A stretch of DNA of 21,423 nt from Planctomycetota bacterium (lineage in GTDB: Bacteria; Planctomycetota; Phycisphaerae; Sedimentisphaerales; Anaerohalosphaeraceae): positions 1 through 21,423 of the forward strand of contig DAOVVQ010000023.1 of assembly GCA_030637065.1 (NCBI GenBank). The letters run 5' to 3'. The notes below the pieces were generated by a model. The model had not been told where the DNA came from, made no database searches, and worked only from the letters and a program-made list of their open reading frames with translations. A program made the translations under genes and the position numbers. Below are positions 14,345 through 21,423 of the stretch, in pieces (within the stretch, counting starts at the first letter, position 1; each line of letters begins with the position of its first letter).

Positions 14345-15007
14345 ATGACGTATCGAATGAGCATGATATTGGGATTATTGGCGGTTTGCGGTTTAATGGC
14401 GGGGTGCGGCGGCTCGAATGGGGCTGGTCAGGGCGAAGCGGAGATTGACGATGGATTTGTGCGGCTGTTCGATGGCGAGGATCTGGCCAGCTGGTCCGGC
14501 GATATGCGATTGTGGACGGTTGTCGATGGTGTGATCCTCGGCTCGACGGAAGGTAACGCCATCGAGCAGAATAGCTTTCTGGCGACCGAAAAGAGTTACA
14601 GCGATTTCATTCTGCGGGTCAAGGTCAAACTTCGCAATCATAACAGCGGCATCCAGTTTCGCAGCGAGCAGGCCGATGACTATGTGGTAAAAGGTTACCA
14701 GGCCGATGTGGCGACGCAAACTTATTTCGGTATGCTCTACGAGGAAAAGAAACGCGGCAAGATGGATTACTGGAAGGCTCTGCCCATTGCCGAACAGCAG
14801 GCGATACACGCCGCGTCAAAGCAGGGCGACTGGAACGAATATGAGATCACCTGTATCGGCGACAGCGTCAAGATGGTGCTAAACGGCTACACAACGTGTG
14901 ATATCATCGACCCGGACGGCGCTAAGGAAGGCGTGATTGCACTTCAGGTCCATCGCGGCGATCCGATGGAGGTTCGCTTCAAGGATATCTACATAAAGGA
15001 ACTGTAG
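14345..15007 (+). CDS. DUF1080 lipoprotein (3-keto-disaccharide hydrolase family)
   Basis: This 220-residue protein has a lipoprotein signal: hydrophobic residues 7-16 and lipobox LMAGC with C21. A single DUF1080 (concanavalin-like jelly-roll) domain follows, beginning FVRLFDGEDLASW. Typical motifs are LWTVVDGVILGS, NSGIQFRSEQ and GDWNEYEITCIGDSVKMVLNG, and it ends in a short VRFKDIYIKEL strand. Family members hydrolyse or eliminate 3-keto-glycosides made by Gfo/Idh/MocA dehydrogenases, so envelope-located cleavage of an oxidised sugar is likely but unproven here. ATG at 14345 is chosen over GTG 14312 and ATG 14315 because AGGAAAGG precedes it by 9 nt and the signal peptide begins there. Sulfatase 5 follows 46 bp downstream. 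Confidence 0.88.
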   Translation: MTYRMSMILGLLAVCGLMAGCGGSNGAGQGEAEIDDGFVRLFDGEDLASWSGDMRLWTVVDGVILGSTEGNAIEQNSFLATEKSYSDFILRVKVKLRNHNSGIQFRSEQADDYVVKGYQADVATQTYFGMLYEEKKRGKMDYWKALPIAEQQAIHAASKQGDWNEYEITCIGDSVKMVLNGYTTCDIIDPDGAKEGVIALQVHRGDPMEVRFKDIYIKEL

Positions 15008-15053
15008 CCGCCTGCGCCGGTTTAATAAGTCGACTTACAGAAGAGGAGTTACT

Positions 15054-16451
15054 ATGGATCGTCGTGATTTTCTGGGTATGGTGGCGGCCGGTGCGCTTGG
15101 GGCCGGCAGACTGAGTTCGGCTGCGATGGCTTTGGGCCAGAGACGGCGGAGACGGCCTAACATCGTTCTTATACTTGCCGATGATCTGGGTTACGAAGAG
15201 CTTGGCTGTCAGGGCAACGCCGATATACCTACGCCGAATATCGATTCTTTGGCCCGAAACGGCGTGCGTTTTACGGACGGCTATGTCACCGCGCCGGTGT
15301 GCTGCCCTTCGCGGGCGGGATTGATTACGGGCCGGTATCAGACGCGATTCGGCCATGAACTTAACGCTATCGGCCTGAAGAACAAGGACGCCAATGTCGG
15401 CCTGCCGCTTTCGGAGAGGACCATTGCCGATTATCTCAAGGCCGCCGGTTACGCCACGGGGATGGTTGGCAAGTGGCACATTGGCGGTACCGCTCCGTAT
15501 CATCCGCAACAGCGCGGGTTTGACGAATTTTTCGGCTTCCTGCACGAGGGGCACTTCTTTCTGCCGCCGCCTTATTCCGGCTCGACGTTGCGGTTGCGCG
15601 CAAAAGAGCCGTTGTATGATCTTGAGAACCCGATCCTTCGCGGCACCGAGCCGGTTGATGAGCCCGAGTATCTCACCGAGGCATTGACCCGCGAGGCGCT
15701 GGATTATATCGACCGCCGCAAGGACGAGCCGTTTTTCCTGTACCTGCCGTACAATGCGGTCCACAGCCCGCTCCAGGCTACGCTCGATGACGTCGACCGC
15801 TTCAAACATCTGGATTCGCACCGTGCGATATTTGCCGGCATGCTCACTTCGCTGGATGACGGCGTTGGCGAGGTGTTAGCGAAACTTCGCCGGCATGGTC
15901 TTGAAGAGGACACGCTGATATTTTTCCTGAGCGATAACGGTGGGCCGACGGCGGAGCTTACGTCGAGTAACCTGCCGCTGCGAGGCGGCAAGGGCCAGCT
16001 CTTCGAGGGCGGCGTTCGGGTTCCGTTTATCATGCAGTGGAAGGGCACACTGCCGGAAGGCATGGTCTACGACCAGTCCGTTAGTGCTCTTGATATTCTG
16101 CCGACCGCCGCTGGGGCCGCTGGGGCGAGATTGCCCGAAGATGCCGCTCTCGACGGTGTCGATCTGATCCCGTATCTGACCGGCAAAAAAACATCGCTGC
16201 CGCATGAGGTGCTCTTTTGGCGGTATGGCCCACAAAAGGCCGTTCGGGTGGGCAAGTGGAAGCTGCTCAACGTACCATCAAAACTTGGCAAGCCCGTGCA
16301 GTTGTACGACCTGAGCAAAGATATCGCCGAAGAAAACGACCTCTCAGAATCCAGACCAGAGGTAGTCAAAGAACTCAGCGCGATACTCGAGGAACTAAAC
16401 AGCCAGATGGTCGAGCCGCTTTGGGGCCCGAAGAAAAAGCAAAAACCATAG
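15054..16451 (+). CDS. Type I sulfatase, Tat-exported (sulfatase 5)
   Basis: This 465-residue sulfatase has a Tat signal (DRRDFLGMVAAGALG). D43-D44 lie in ADDLGYEE, formylglycine C83 in VCCPSRAG (the first Cys of the pair fits CxPSR), and K140/H142 in VGKWHIGG. LSDNGGPT supplies Asp/Asn, and GGKGQLFEGGVRVPF is the conserved late-barrel segment. RRRRR before PNIVLIL is unusually basic. GAGG lies 7 nt before the ATG. It is co-directional with the DUF1080 lipoprotein and probably shares its promoter, so desulfation and 3-keto-glycoside cleavage may be co-expressed. The substrate is unknown. Confidence 0.94.
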   Translation: MDRRDFLGMVAAGALGAGRLSSAAMALGQRRRRRPNIVLILADDLGYEELGCQGNADIPTPNIDSLARNGVRFTDGYVTAPVCCPSRAGLITGRYQTRFGHELNAIGLKNKDANVGLPLSERTIADYLKAAGYATGMVGKWHIGGTAPYHPQQRGFDEFFGFLHEGHFFLPPPYSGSTLRLRAKEPLYDLENPILRGTEPVDEPEYLTEALTREALDYIDRRKDEPFFLYLPYNAVHSPLQATLDDVDRFKHLDSHRAIFAGMLTSLDDGVGEVLAKLRRHGLEEDTLIFFLSDNGGPTAELTSSNLPLRGGKGQLFEGGVRVPFIMQWKGTLPEGMVYDQSVSALDILPTAAGAAGARLPEDAALDGVDLIPYLTGKKTSLPHEVLFWRYGPQKAVRVGKWKLLNVPSKLGKPVQLYDLSKDIAEENDLSESRPEVVKELSAILEELNSQMVEPLWGPKKKQKP

Positions 16452-16494
16452 AAAAATCAAAAAATTCCTATATTTTCTACTTTTTTAGGGACGA

Positions 16495-16815
16495 CTATTT
16501 AGTAAAAAGGTCATAAACGGCAATCCATCCTAGATACATAATCAATAGCAAAGCCACCGAATACACAAGCATAAGGAAACAAAAGAAAAGTGGGTTTTCT
16601 CCAAATCTAATTTTCCATGCATCAGTGATTAGAAAATGGCTATTTCTTATCCCGTTGATCAATCTGCTGGCAATATTGAAGCATATCAATGCTATGACAA
16701 TTGCCACAACTAATGCCATCACCATTCTTGGAATACTTGCTGCTAAAGTTGTATGCAAGAATGACGAGTTCACTTTAATATAATTTAGCAACAAGGTCTC
16801 CTGGAAGTAAATCAT
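16495..16815 (-). CDS. Small two-helix membrane protein of unknown function
   Basis: This ORF of about 106 residues has two hydrophobic helices (roughly residues 32-50, MVMALVVAIVIALICF, and 73-98, FFCFLMLVYSVALLLIMYLG) joined by a polar loop. I do not recognise a family. The ORF remains open upstream to 16896, but that extension simply translates the REP-like hairpins. ATG at 16815 has no clear ribosome site; a TTG inside (after GGAG, about residue 9) is an alternative. Base composition is markedly more AT-rich than the neighbours, suggesting transferred or unrelated DNA. It lies between convergent sulfatase 5 and the Gfo/Idh/MocA gene. No promoter is seen. Confidence 0.5.
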   Translation of the reverse strand: MIYFQETLLLNYIKVNSSFLHTTLAASIPRMVMALVVAIVIALICFNIASRLINGIRNSHFLITDAWKIRFGENPLFFCFLMLVYSVALLLIMYLGWIAVYDLFTK

Positions 16816-16826
16816 AGTACTGCCCG

Positions 16827-16896
16827 GTGCCATGCTTGTGCTTGCACAAGCATGTTTTAGACATCCCACATGCCCACGCAAGCGTGGGCATGGCAC
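16827..16896. repeat. Inverted pair of REP-like hairpins (BIME-like)
   Basis: Unit 1: GTGC then CATGCTTGTG-CTTG-CACAAGCATG (16831-16854). Unit 2, inverted: CATGCCCACG-CAAG-CGTGGGCATG then GCAC (16869-16896). Read on its own strand, unit 2 is GTGC plus a 10-bp stem with the same CTTG loop, so both units share GTGCCATGC and the loop while the stems differ with pairing preserved. No REP-associated transposase is in the window. Confidence 0.7.
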
Positions 16897-16912
16897 GAGT
16901 TGTAGGTTTTCA

Positions 16913-16935
16913 GCGTGGGCCAGGGCCCACCCTAC
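16913..16935. repeat. Third hairpin, GTGGGC/GCCCAC
   Basis: GTGGGC (16915-16920) pairs with GCCCAC (16925-16930) around CAGG and is followed by CCTACC. It sits 17 bp from the inverted REP pair and looks like another dispersed intergenic palindrome. Confidence 0.5.
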
Positions 16936-16973
16936 CGCTCTTTTTGATTTTTACATTTTGATATTTAATATAA

Positions 16974-18116
16974 TTATCCGGCGATTGTTTTCCAGGTTCC
17001 TGTTTTTGCCGATTCTAATACCGCGTCGCAGACGTATTGGGTGTCCAGAGCGTCTCGGAGGCTCGGGCGGACTGGTTCGCCGGTTTCGAGGCCCTTTAGG
17101 AAATCAGACAGGGCGTTGATAAATGTGTGCTCATAGCCGATCACACAGCCGGGCACCCACCAGTTGCCCATGTACGGATGCTCGAAGTCGGTAACGAGGA
17201 TCGTCTGCCAGCCGTGGACGTGATTGTCGAGGCGGTTGTCATAGTATTGCAGTTGATGGGCGTCTTCCAGGTTGAAGTAGATCGAGCCGTGTTCGCCGTT
17301 TATCTCGAAATCGTTCTGGTTCTTTCGCCCGCGGGCGTATCGCGTCGACTCGAATGTCGCCAGGGCGCCATTCTTGAAACGGGCCAGAAAGGCGCAGGCG
17401 TCGTCGATCTTGACAGCCTCGACCTTGCCGGTTACCTGGTGGGTTCTTTCCTTGATGAACGTCTCGGTCATCGCGCTGACTTTGTCGATTCCGCCGATCA
17501 GCCACGTGGCGGTATCGATCGAGTGGGCGAGCAGATCGCCGGTGACACCGCTGCCGGCAACTTTTGCGTCCAATCGCCACAATGCGTCTCCGCCCTGCGG
17601 AAGGTCGGTGCTGATGGTCCAGTCTTGCAGGTATTTTGCTCTGTAATGGAACACGCGACCGATGCGTCCTTCGTCGATGAGCTGCTTGGCAAGCGCGATC
17701 GCCGGTACGCGGCGATAATTGAACCACACCATGTTAGCAACGCCGGCCTTTTCGACGGCATCGACCATTTCTTTGCCTTCGCCAACACTCATCGCCAGGG
17801 GCTTTTCGCAAAGCACCATTTTCCCCGCCTGTGCCGCTGCGATGGCAATATCGTGATGCATGTTGTTCGGGCACACGATATCGATGGCGTCTATGTCTTT
17901 ACGTTCGAGGAGAGCCCGCCAATCCGTTTCCGTCGTCTCCCAGCCCCAGTTTTCCGCAAACGTCTTTAGCTTCTCGGCGTTAAGATCGCACATGGCTCTC
18001 ATAACAGGTTGGTATTCCAAATCAAAGAACTTGTTTACTTTCAGGTAGGCGTTGGAATGGGTGCGCCCCATAAAACCACAGCCGATGAGACCGATATTGA
18101 GTTTTTTTCTTGCCAT
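16974..18116 (-). CDS. Gfo/Idh/MocA family oxidoreductase, cytoplasmic
   Basis: This 380-residue NAD(P)-dependent sugar dehydrogenase family protein has Rossmann motif GLIGCGFMG (residues 9-17), NNMHHDIA after the NAD domain, and the family EKP motif (E104-K105-P106). The catalytic segment is TGDLLAHSIDTATWL with D194, H198 and D201. The C-terminal alpha/beta domain contains the substrate site. There is no signal peptide. AGGAG lies 7 nt before the ATG. It follows the PMI-like cupin gene by 21 bp, so the two form an operon. It would oxidise or reduce a sugar, sugar acid or inositol; the exact one is unclear. The conserved GYEHTFINALSDFL tail region is typical of this large family. Confidence 0.9.
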   Translation of the reverse strand: MARKKLNIGLIGCGFMGRTHSNAYLKVNKFFDLEYQPVMRAMCDLNAEKLKTFAENWGWETTETDWRALLERKDIDAIDIVCPNNMHHDIAIAAAQAGKMVLCEKPLAMSVGEGKEMVDAVEKAGVANMVWFNYRRVPAIALAKQLIDEGRIGRVFHYRAKYLQDWTISTDLPQGGDALWRLDAKVAGSGVTGDLLAHSIDTATWLIGGIDKVSAMTETFIKERTHQVTGKVEAVKIDDACAFLARFKNGALATFESTRYARGRKNQNDFEINGEHGSIYFNLEDAHQLQYYDNRLDNHVHGWQTILVTDFEHPYMGNWWVPGCVIGYEHTFINALSDFLKGLETGEPVRPSLRDALDTQYVCDAVLESAKTGTWKTIAG

Positions 18117-18137
18117 TTTTGTTCTCCTGCCTGTCTG

Positions 18138-19355
18138 TTACAGTTTCAAATCCGGGTTATTGGGTCCGAAGTGCTTGAGCATTACGATCGGGTCGGTCTG
18201 CGACTGGTTGGTGATCTTAACGCCCTCTTTGGCTGCGGCCTCGCTGACGAAATACTCGTCGTGCGTGAGCTGGCCGTAGCGTATCAGCGCCGGCGTCTCG
18301 ATATCCCAGACGCCCATCGTGCCGCGGCCCTGCATCATGATCATGCCATAAGCACCGCTATCCTTGATCGTTACCGTCTTGCCGGGCAGAACCGTAAGCT
18401 CCTTGGCGCTGAAATCCGCGGACTTATAGCATATCCAGTTCTCGATGTACCCTTCCGCCTCCATCTGGCCTTTGTCCCGAACGGGCAGCGGGGCCATGAA
18501 CCGATTCTTCGCGAAATCAGGGTCGACATTCAGATCCCAGTTCAGCACATCGATCAGGTGGTCCACATCGCCGAGCTTATTTTCGGGTGTGTCCTTCCAG
18601 AGCAGTTCCTTGGGAACGATCTGGTCGCCGGTAAGCGACTGGTACATCGCAAAGACATCCGAGGCCTTTTGCGGCTCGTAAGTACACAAACTCCCCGGTG
18701 CGTGCAGCACCCCCGGCGGAACGTCCCAGCCGGTCCCAACATCGAGCCGGTACGCGGCTGAGAGGCTGGTGAGTTTATTGTCGCCCTTTTCAAAGTCCAG
18801 CAAACACTGGCGGACCTGGTCTTTGGTTGTGCCGGGATTGAGCCCGAAAAACGTGAAAGGATAGTCGGCACCGTAATTGTTCGCCTGCGGCGGGAAATAG
18901 TAGGCCTCGGGCTTGCCCACCTGGCCGGTCAGCGCCGCGTGCTCGTCGCTGTGATGAACGTGATGCGGCAGGGCGCCTTTGTTATCGAAGAATTTCGAGT
19001 ACATCGGCCAGCGCTGATGCTCGCTCCAGAGCTTTTCACCGAGCAGAGCGCCTTTCAACTCGCTTACCGCCTCCTTTAAGAGGACTTTTTGGGTCTTGTC
19101 CCCGTCCTCGAAAACGATGAAGCTGAGGCCCTCGTTGGGTGAGGTCAGCGGCCCGTTGTCGGCGGGGGTGGTCGAGGAGAACCATCGCTCATCGATGCCG
19201 CCCCGCTCGCCGCCTAAGGCGTAATAATCGTCGGGATGAAGCTTGATACGTCTGCCGGGCACGCAGAATGAACGCGGCACCCAGTTTGGTGCCAGCCGCA
19301 CAATCCCTTTACCCTGCTCTAAGGCCGCCTGGGCCAGATTCTGTGAATTCGCCAT
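18138..19355 (-). CDS. Cupin protein, mannose-6-phosphate isomerase-like
   Basis: This 405-residue double-cupin protein resembles type I phosphomannose isomerase. A metal site cluster PHHVHHSDEHA (H131-H135, E138) is followed by E150 and by VPPGVLHAPG (H218), the order of ligands seen in the family. A second cupin (about residues 300-400) lacks an evident full metal site. It probably isomerises or binds a sugar (aldose/ketose); phosphate specificity cannot be read. ATG at 19355 is preferred to ATG 19376 because AGAGGA lies 6-7 nt upstream and the extra residues read through that site. It is the first gene of a two-gene operon with the Gfo/Idh/MocA enzyme, and is cytoplasmic. Confidence 0.82.
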   Translation of the reverse strand: MANSQNLAQAALEQGKGIVRLAPNWVPRSFCVPGRRIKLHPDDYYALGGERGGIDERWFSSTTPADNGPLTSPNEGLSFIVFEDGDKTQKVLLKEAVSELKGALLGEKLWSEHQRWPMYSKFFDNKGALPHHVHHSDEHAALTGQVGKPEAYYFPPQANNYGADYPFTFFGLNPGTTKDQVRQCLLDFEKGDNKLTSLSAAYRLDVGTGWDVPPGVLHAPGSLCTYEPQKASDVFAMYQSLTGDQIVPKELLWKDTPENKLGDVDHLIDVLNWDLNVDPDFAKNRFMAPLPVRDKGQMEAEGYIENWICYKSADFSAKELTVLPGKTVTIKDSGAYGMIMMQGRGTMGVWDIETPALIRYGQLTHDEYFVSEAAAKEGVKITNQSQTDPIVMLKHFGPNNPDLKL

Positions 19356-19721
19356 GATGACTCCTCTTATAGACAATTTAGCGTTGTTTGCAAAAGAACC
19401 GTTACATGCCGATCACCCAGGCGAAATGCGAAACCGCCTGAGGATAAGCGACAATATACCAGCAATAACCGCCCGAGACAACAAGGAACTCGAGCAGCGG
19501 ACAATTTTTCACAAACGACTTGTCATGAGTCGCAATTTGTGCCATACTTATCAGTAGCTATCCGCCGGCGGGGCATAACGGTGGATATGCCGGGTCCGTT
19601 TTTTAGGATTTGAAATATTCGGCCCAGCAGGGACGTTTGTTCTTAATGTCGGTGTTTGGGGCTTGAGACAGGTTGTTTCGGTCCCGTTCAATTCACTAAT
19701 TTTACAGGTAGAGGTGGAATC
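19356..19721. other. Divergent intergenic region with leader-like hairpins
   Basis: No credible gene is seen. CAGGCG/CGCCTG (19418-19440) can form a hairpin in the minus-strand leader of the cupin gene. GGCATA/TATGCC (19572-19591), followed by a short gap and a T6 run near 19599-19604, is a terminator- or attenuator-like shape in the plus-strand leader. The plus gene has GAGGTGG just before its ATG. Confidence 0.35.
19520..19548 (+). promoter_or_regulatory. Candidate promoter of Tat Gfo/Idh/MocA gene
   Basis: TTGTCA (19520-19525), a 17-nt spacer and CATACT (19543-19548). It is a moderate match 174 bp before the ATG, with the T6 hairpin lying between, so a long leader with possible attenuation is implied. 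Confidence 0.3.
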
Positions 19722-21002
19722 ATGCGAAAAATCAGAAAAAACCACTGGACGCGTCGTCAATTCATCAAAGGCGCAGGTGCGACTGCGGGCGGTATCATAG
19801 CGGTGCCGAACATAATTACGTCGACGGCGATGGGAGCGCCTGGTCGCGCTGCGGCCAGCGAGCGGATCACGATGGGTGTGATCGGCGTCGGCGGAAGGGC
19901 GAGGAAGGTCATGGAGGCCTTCATGGCTGAGCCGGATGCCCAGATCGTAGCGGTGTGCGATGTCAACCGCGAGCGTCGCGAGATCGGGCGCAAGAAGGTC
20001 AACGATACGTACAAAAATGAGGATTGCGATACCTATAGAGACATGTTCGAGATGTTAGCTCGTCCGGATATCGATGCTGTGCTGATCGCCACCGGCGACA
20101 ACTGGCATGCTATGGCGTCTATCATAACGGCCCGTGCCGGCAAGGATATGTACTGCGAAAAGCCGATGAGCGTGACGGTTTCCGAGTCGCGTGCGGTGTC
20201 CGATACCATGACTCGGCTGGGACGCATCTATCAGTGCGGCACACAGCGGCGCAGCATCGGTCACTTCCGCTTCGCCGCGAACCTTGCCCTCAGCGGCAAA
20301 CTCGGGCGGATCAAGGAACTGCACGCCGAGCAGTCTCGCTCGTTCCAGCAGGTTTACAGTACGATCCTTCCGGGAGAACCCGAACCGCCTCGCGAGGAGT
20401 TTGACTGGAACCGCTGGTTAGGCCCCGCCCAGTGGCGACCTTATAACTTCCAGTACTGGCAGCGCCGCTATTGGGGCGCACACCTTGACTTCTCCGGTGG
20501 ATCGATCACCGAATGGGGCAGCCACTGCGTCGACCTGTGCCAGTGGGCCAACAACACCGACGATACCGCTCCGGTGGAGTATTGGCGCGAGGGCGACAGG
20601 TACATTGGCCGATATGCCAACGGCTCAAAGCTGATCATCCGCACCGGGCTTCGGTTCGGGACCTGCCCCGTTCGCTTCGAGGGCGAAGAGGGCTGGGTGG
20701 AAACCGGCGATTCGGGCCAGATCGAAGTATATCCCAAGTCGCTGTTAGGCGAGAGGGAATTCGAGGGCGGCTACCTGCCGGGTAACCACGTGCGGGCCTT
20801 TTTGGACTGCGTAAAGAACCGCCGCCAGCCAATATCGAACGCCGAGGTCGCGCATCGCTCGATCACTGCGTGCCACGTGGCCAATATCTGCAAACGTCTG
20901 GACCGCCCGATCAAGTTTGACCCGGTCAGGGAGCAGGTGATCGGCGACGACGAGGCCAACCGCCTCTGCTCGAGGGCCAGCCGGGAGCCGTGGTACCTGT
21001 AA
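19722..21002 (+). CDS. Tat-exported Gfo/Idh/MocA oxidoreductase
   Basis: This 426-residue oxidoreductase has a Tat signal (TRRQFIKGAGA, R11-R12, hydrophobic to about residue 37). The Rossmann motif is MGVIGVGGRAR (51-61), EKP is E146-K147-P148, and the catalytic segment is GGSITEWGSHCVDLCQWA (H268, D271). The C-terminus ends in REPWYL, frequent in planctomycete members. Tat export is consistent with the enzyme being folded with tightly bound NAD(P) before transport. It probably oxidises a glycoside in the envelope, for example at C3, feeding DUF1080-type enzymes; this is family knowledge plus inference. ATG at 19722 is used because GAGGTGG lies just upstream; the in-frame opening at 19656 has no ribosome site. 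Confidence 0.92.
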   Translation: MRKIRKNHWTRRQFIKGAGATAGGIIAVPNIITSTAMGAPGRAAASERITMGVIGVGGRARKVMEAFMAEPDAQIVAVCDVNRERREIGRKKVNDTYKNEDCDTYRDMFEMLARPDIDAVLIATGDNWHAMASIITARAGKDMYCEKPMSVTVSESRAVSDTMTRLGRIYQCGTQRRSIGHFRFAANLALSGKLGRIKELHAEQSRSFQQVYSTILPGEPEPPREEFDWNRWLGPAQWRPYNFQYWQRRYWGAHLDFSGGSITEWGSHCVDLCQWANNTDDTAPVEYWREGDRYIGRYANGSKLIIRTGLRFGTCPVRFEGEEGWVETGDSGQIEVYPKSLLGEREFEGGYLPGNHVRAFLDCVKNRRQPISNAEVAHRSITACHVANICKRLDRPIKFDPVREQVIGDDEANRLCSRASREPWYL

Positions 21003-21012
21003 CAGGACCACA

Positions 21013-21076
21013 TTAGTCGTTAGTCGATAGTCGGTCGAGGCCGACTTTGTCGGCAACTGTTTTAAGTTTATGTTAC
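21013..21076 (+). repeat. Dispersed heptad-hairpin element, copy B
   Basis: Heptads TTAGTCG, TTAGTCG and ATAGTCG, then GTCGAGG and a hairpin GCCGAC-TTT-GTCGGC (21040-21054). A tail CAACTGTTTTAAGTTTATG follows, matching copy A almost exactly. It lies 10 bp after the oxidoreductase stop and 31 bp before the HEAT gene start. Confidence 0.8.
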
Positions 21077-21106
21077 AAACCAGCTTTATGAGAAAGGCGA
21101 CGATCT

Positions 21107-21423
21107 ATGAACCGTAAAAACCGTCAGTTTGTTTTGGTTACAACCGTATTTATTGCCTCGCTGCTGGCGGGCGGATATTCCGCTATCGCCGCCGACGACA
21201 TCCGCAGTGAAGCCGAATTGATCGCCGTCCTCAAAAGCGATGCTGGCTGGCTTGAAAAACAGGCTGCCTGTCGCGAGCTGCGACGGGTCGGCACGTCTAA
21301 ATCCGTTGGCGCCCTTGCCTCGCTCCTGAATGACGACGAATTGTCGCACATGGCACGTTATGCCCTTGAGACAATGAACTATCCCCAGGTCGACGTTGCA
21401 CTGCGCAAAGCTTTGGCCAAGAC
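21107..21423 (+). CDS. Secreted HEAT-repeat protein (3' end outside window)
   Basis: The frame is open from ATG 21107 to the right edge (105 codons). It begins with a Sec signal peptide (MNRKNRQFVLVTTVF, hydrophobic to about residue 26, cleavage near AIAA). HEAT-type helical pairs follow: RSEAELIAVLKSDAGWLEKQ, then ACRELRRVGTSKSVGALASLL, then MARYALETMNYPQVDVALRKAL. GAAAGG lies 9 nt before the ATG. In planctomycetes such proteins are often long and found next to Gfo/Idh/MocA and DUF1080 genes; any further domain lies beyond the window. Confidence 0.8.
   Translation, partial: MNRKNRQFVLVTTVFIASLLAGGYSAIAADDIRSEAELIAVLKSDAGWLEKQAACRELRRVGTSKSVGALASLLNDDELSHMARYALETMNYPQVDVALRKALAK

Noticed and set aside
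14979..15821. Minus-strand ORF of 280 codons across the sulfatase 5 start
   Set aside because: It overlaps the Tat signal and formylglycine motif of a clear gene and shows no domain of its own.
16816..16896. N-terminal extension of the small membrane protein to ATG 16896
   Set aside because: The extension is simply a translation of the two REP hairpins and has no ribosome site.
16827..16935. Hairpins as ends of an insertion sequence
   Set aside because: No transposase ORF or target-site duplication lies in the window; the inverted pair fits REP/BIME better.
17127..17969. Plus-strand ORF of 280 codons antisense to the cytoplasmic Gfo/Idh/MocA gene
   Set aside because: The opposite strand holds an intact oxidoreductase with GCGFMG and EKP motifs; the antisense frame has no recognisable domain.

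Overview
The window reads as accessory carbohydrate-metabolism DNA from a Planctomycetota-type bacterium, probably a Phycisphaerae or Sedimentisphaerales relative. This is an inference from gene content: five type I sulfatases of the Cys type, several Tat-exported enzymes, a Tat-exported Gfo/Idh/MocA oxidoreductase, a DUF1080 lipoprotein, an FG-GAP/VCBS propeller and a HEAT-repeat protein. Verrucomicrobiota, Lentisphaerota and Kiritimatiellota carry similar sets and cannot be excluded. There is no rRNA, tRNA, transposase, CRISPR array, glycoside hydrolase, polysaccharide lyase or outer-membrane transporter in view.

Layout. Positions 1-2689 (+) hold a phosphorelay block: the end of a sensor histidine kinase, an Rcp1-like single-domain response regulator and a REC-HisKA-HATPase-REC hybrid kinase. 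Positions 2690-3077 form an intergenic island with a strong sigma70-like promoter, two adjacent RNA hairpins and an untracked 30-residue membrane microprotein. Positions 3078-6146 (-) hold an unknown protein that overlaps a Tat sulfatase by ATGA, followed by a SagB-type nitroreductase. Positions 6444-7301 (+) encode a 3-hydroxyisobutyrate-dehydrogenase-like reductase, which converges on a long minus-strand run across a hairpin terminator. That run (14021 down to 7337) encodes a D-tagatose/D-allulose 3-epimerase-like enzyme, a seven-repeat FG-GAP propeller and three sulfatases. Positions 14345-16451 (+) encode a DUF1080 lipoprotein and a fifth sulfatase, transcribed divergently from the epimerase. 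Positions 16495-16930 are an AT-rich island with a small two-helix membrane protein and a REP/BIME-like hairpin pair. Positions 19355-16974 (-) encode a mannose-6-phosphate-isomerase-like cupin protein and a cytoplasmic Gfo/Idh/MocA enzyme. From 19722 (+) come a Tat-exported Gfo/Idh/MocA enzyme and the start of a secreted HEAT-repeat protein.

How the parts may work together (inference): exported sulfatases would remove sulfate esters from a sulfated glycan. The exported or lipid-anchored Gfo/Idh/MocA enzyme and the DUF1080 protein could oxidise and cleave glycosides by a 3-keto route. The epimerase, the PMI-like cupin protein, the cytoplasmic Gfo/Idh/MocA enzyme and the HIBADH-like reductase could then process the monosaccharides. 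Substrate identity cannot be read from the sequence.

Non-coding features that stand out are a dispersed element of TAGTNNN heptads plus a hairpin with compensatory changes (three copies), an inverted REP pair with matching loops, a divergent promoter pair with a 12-bp inverted repeat around one -10 box, and the structured-leader/microprotein island.
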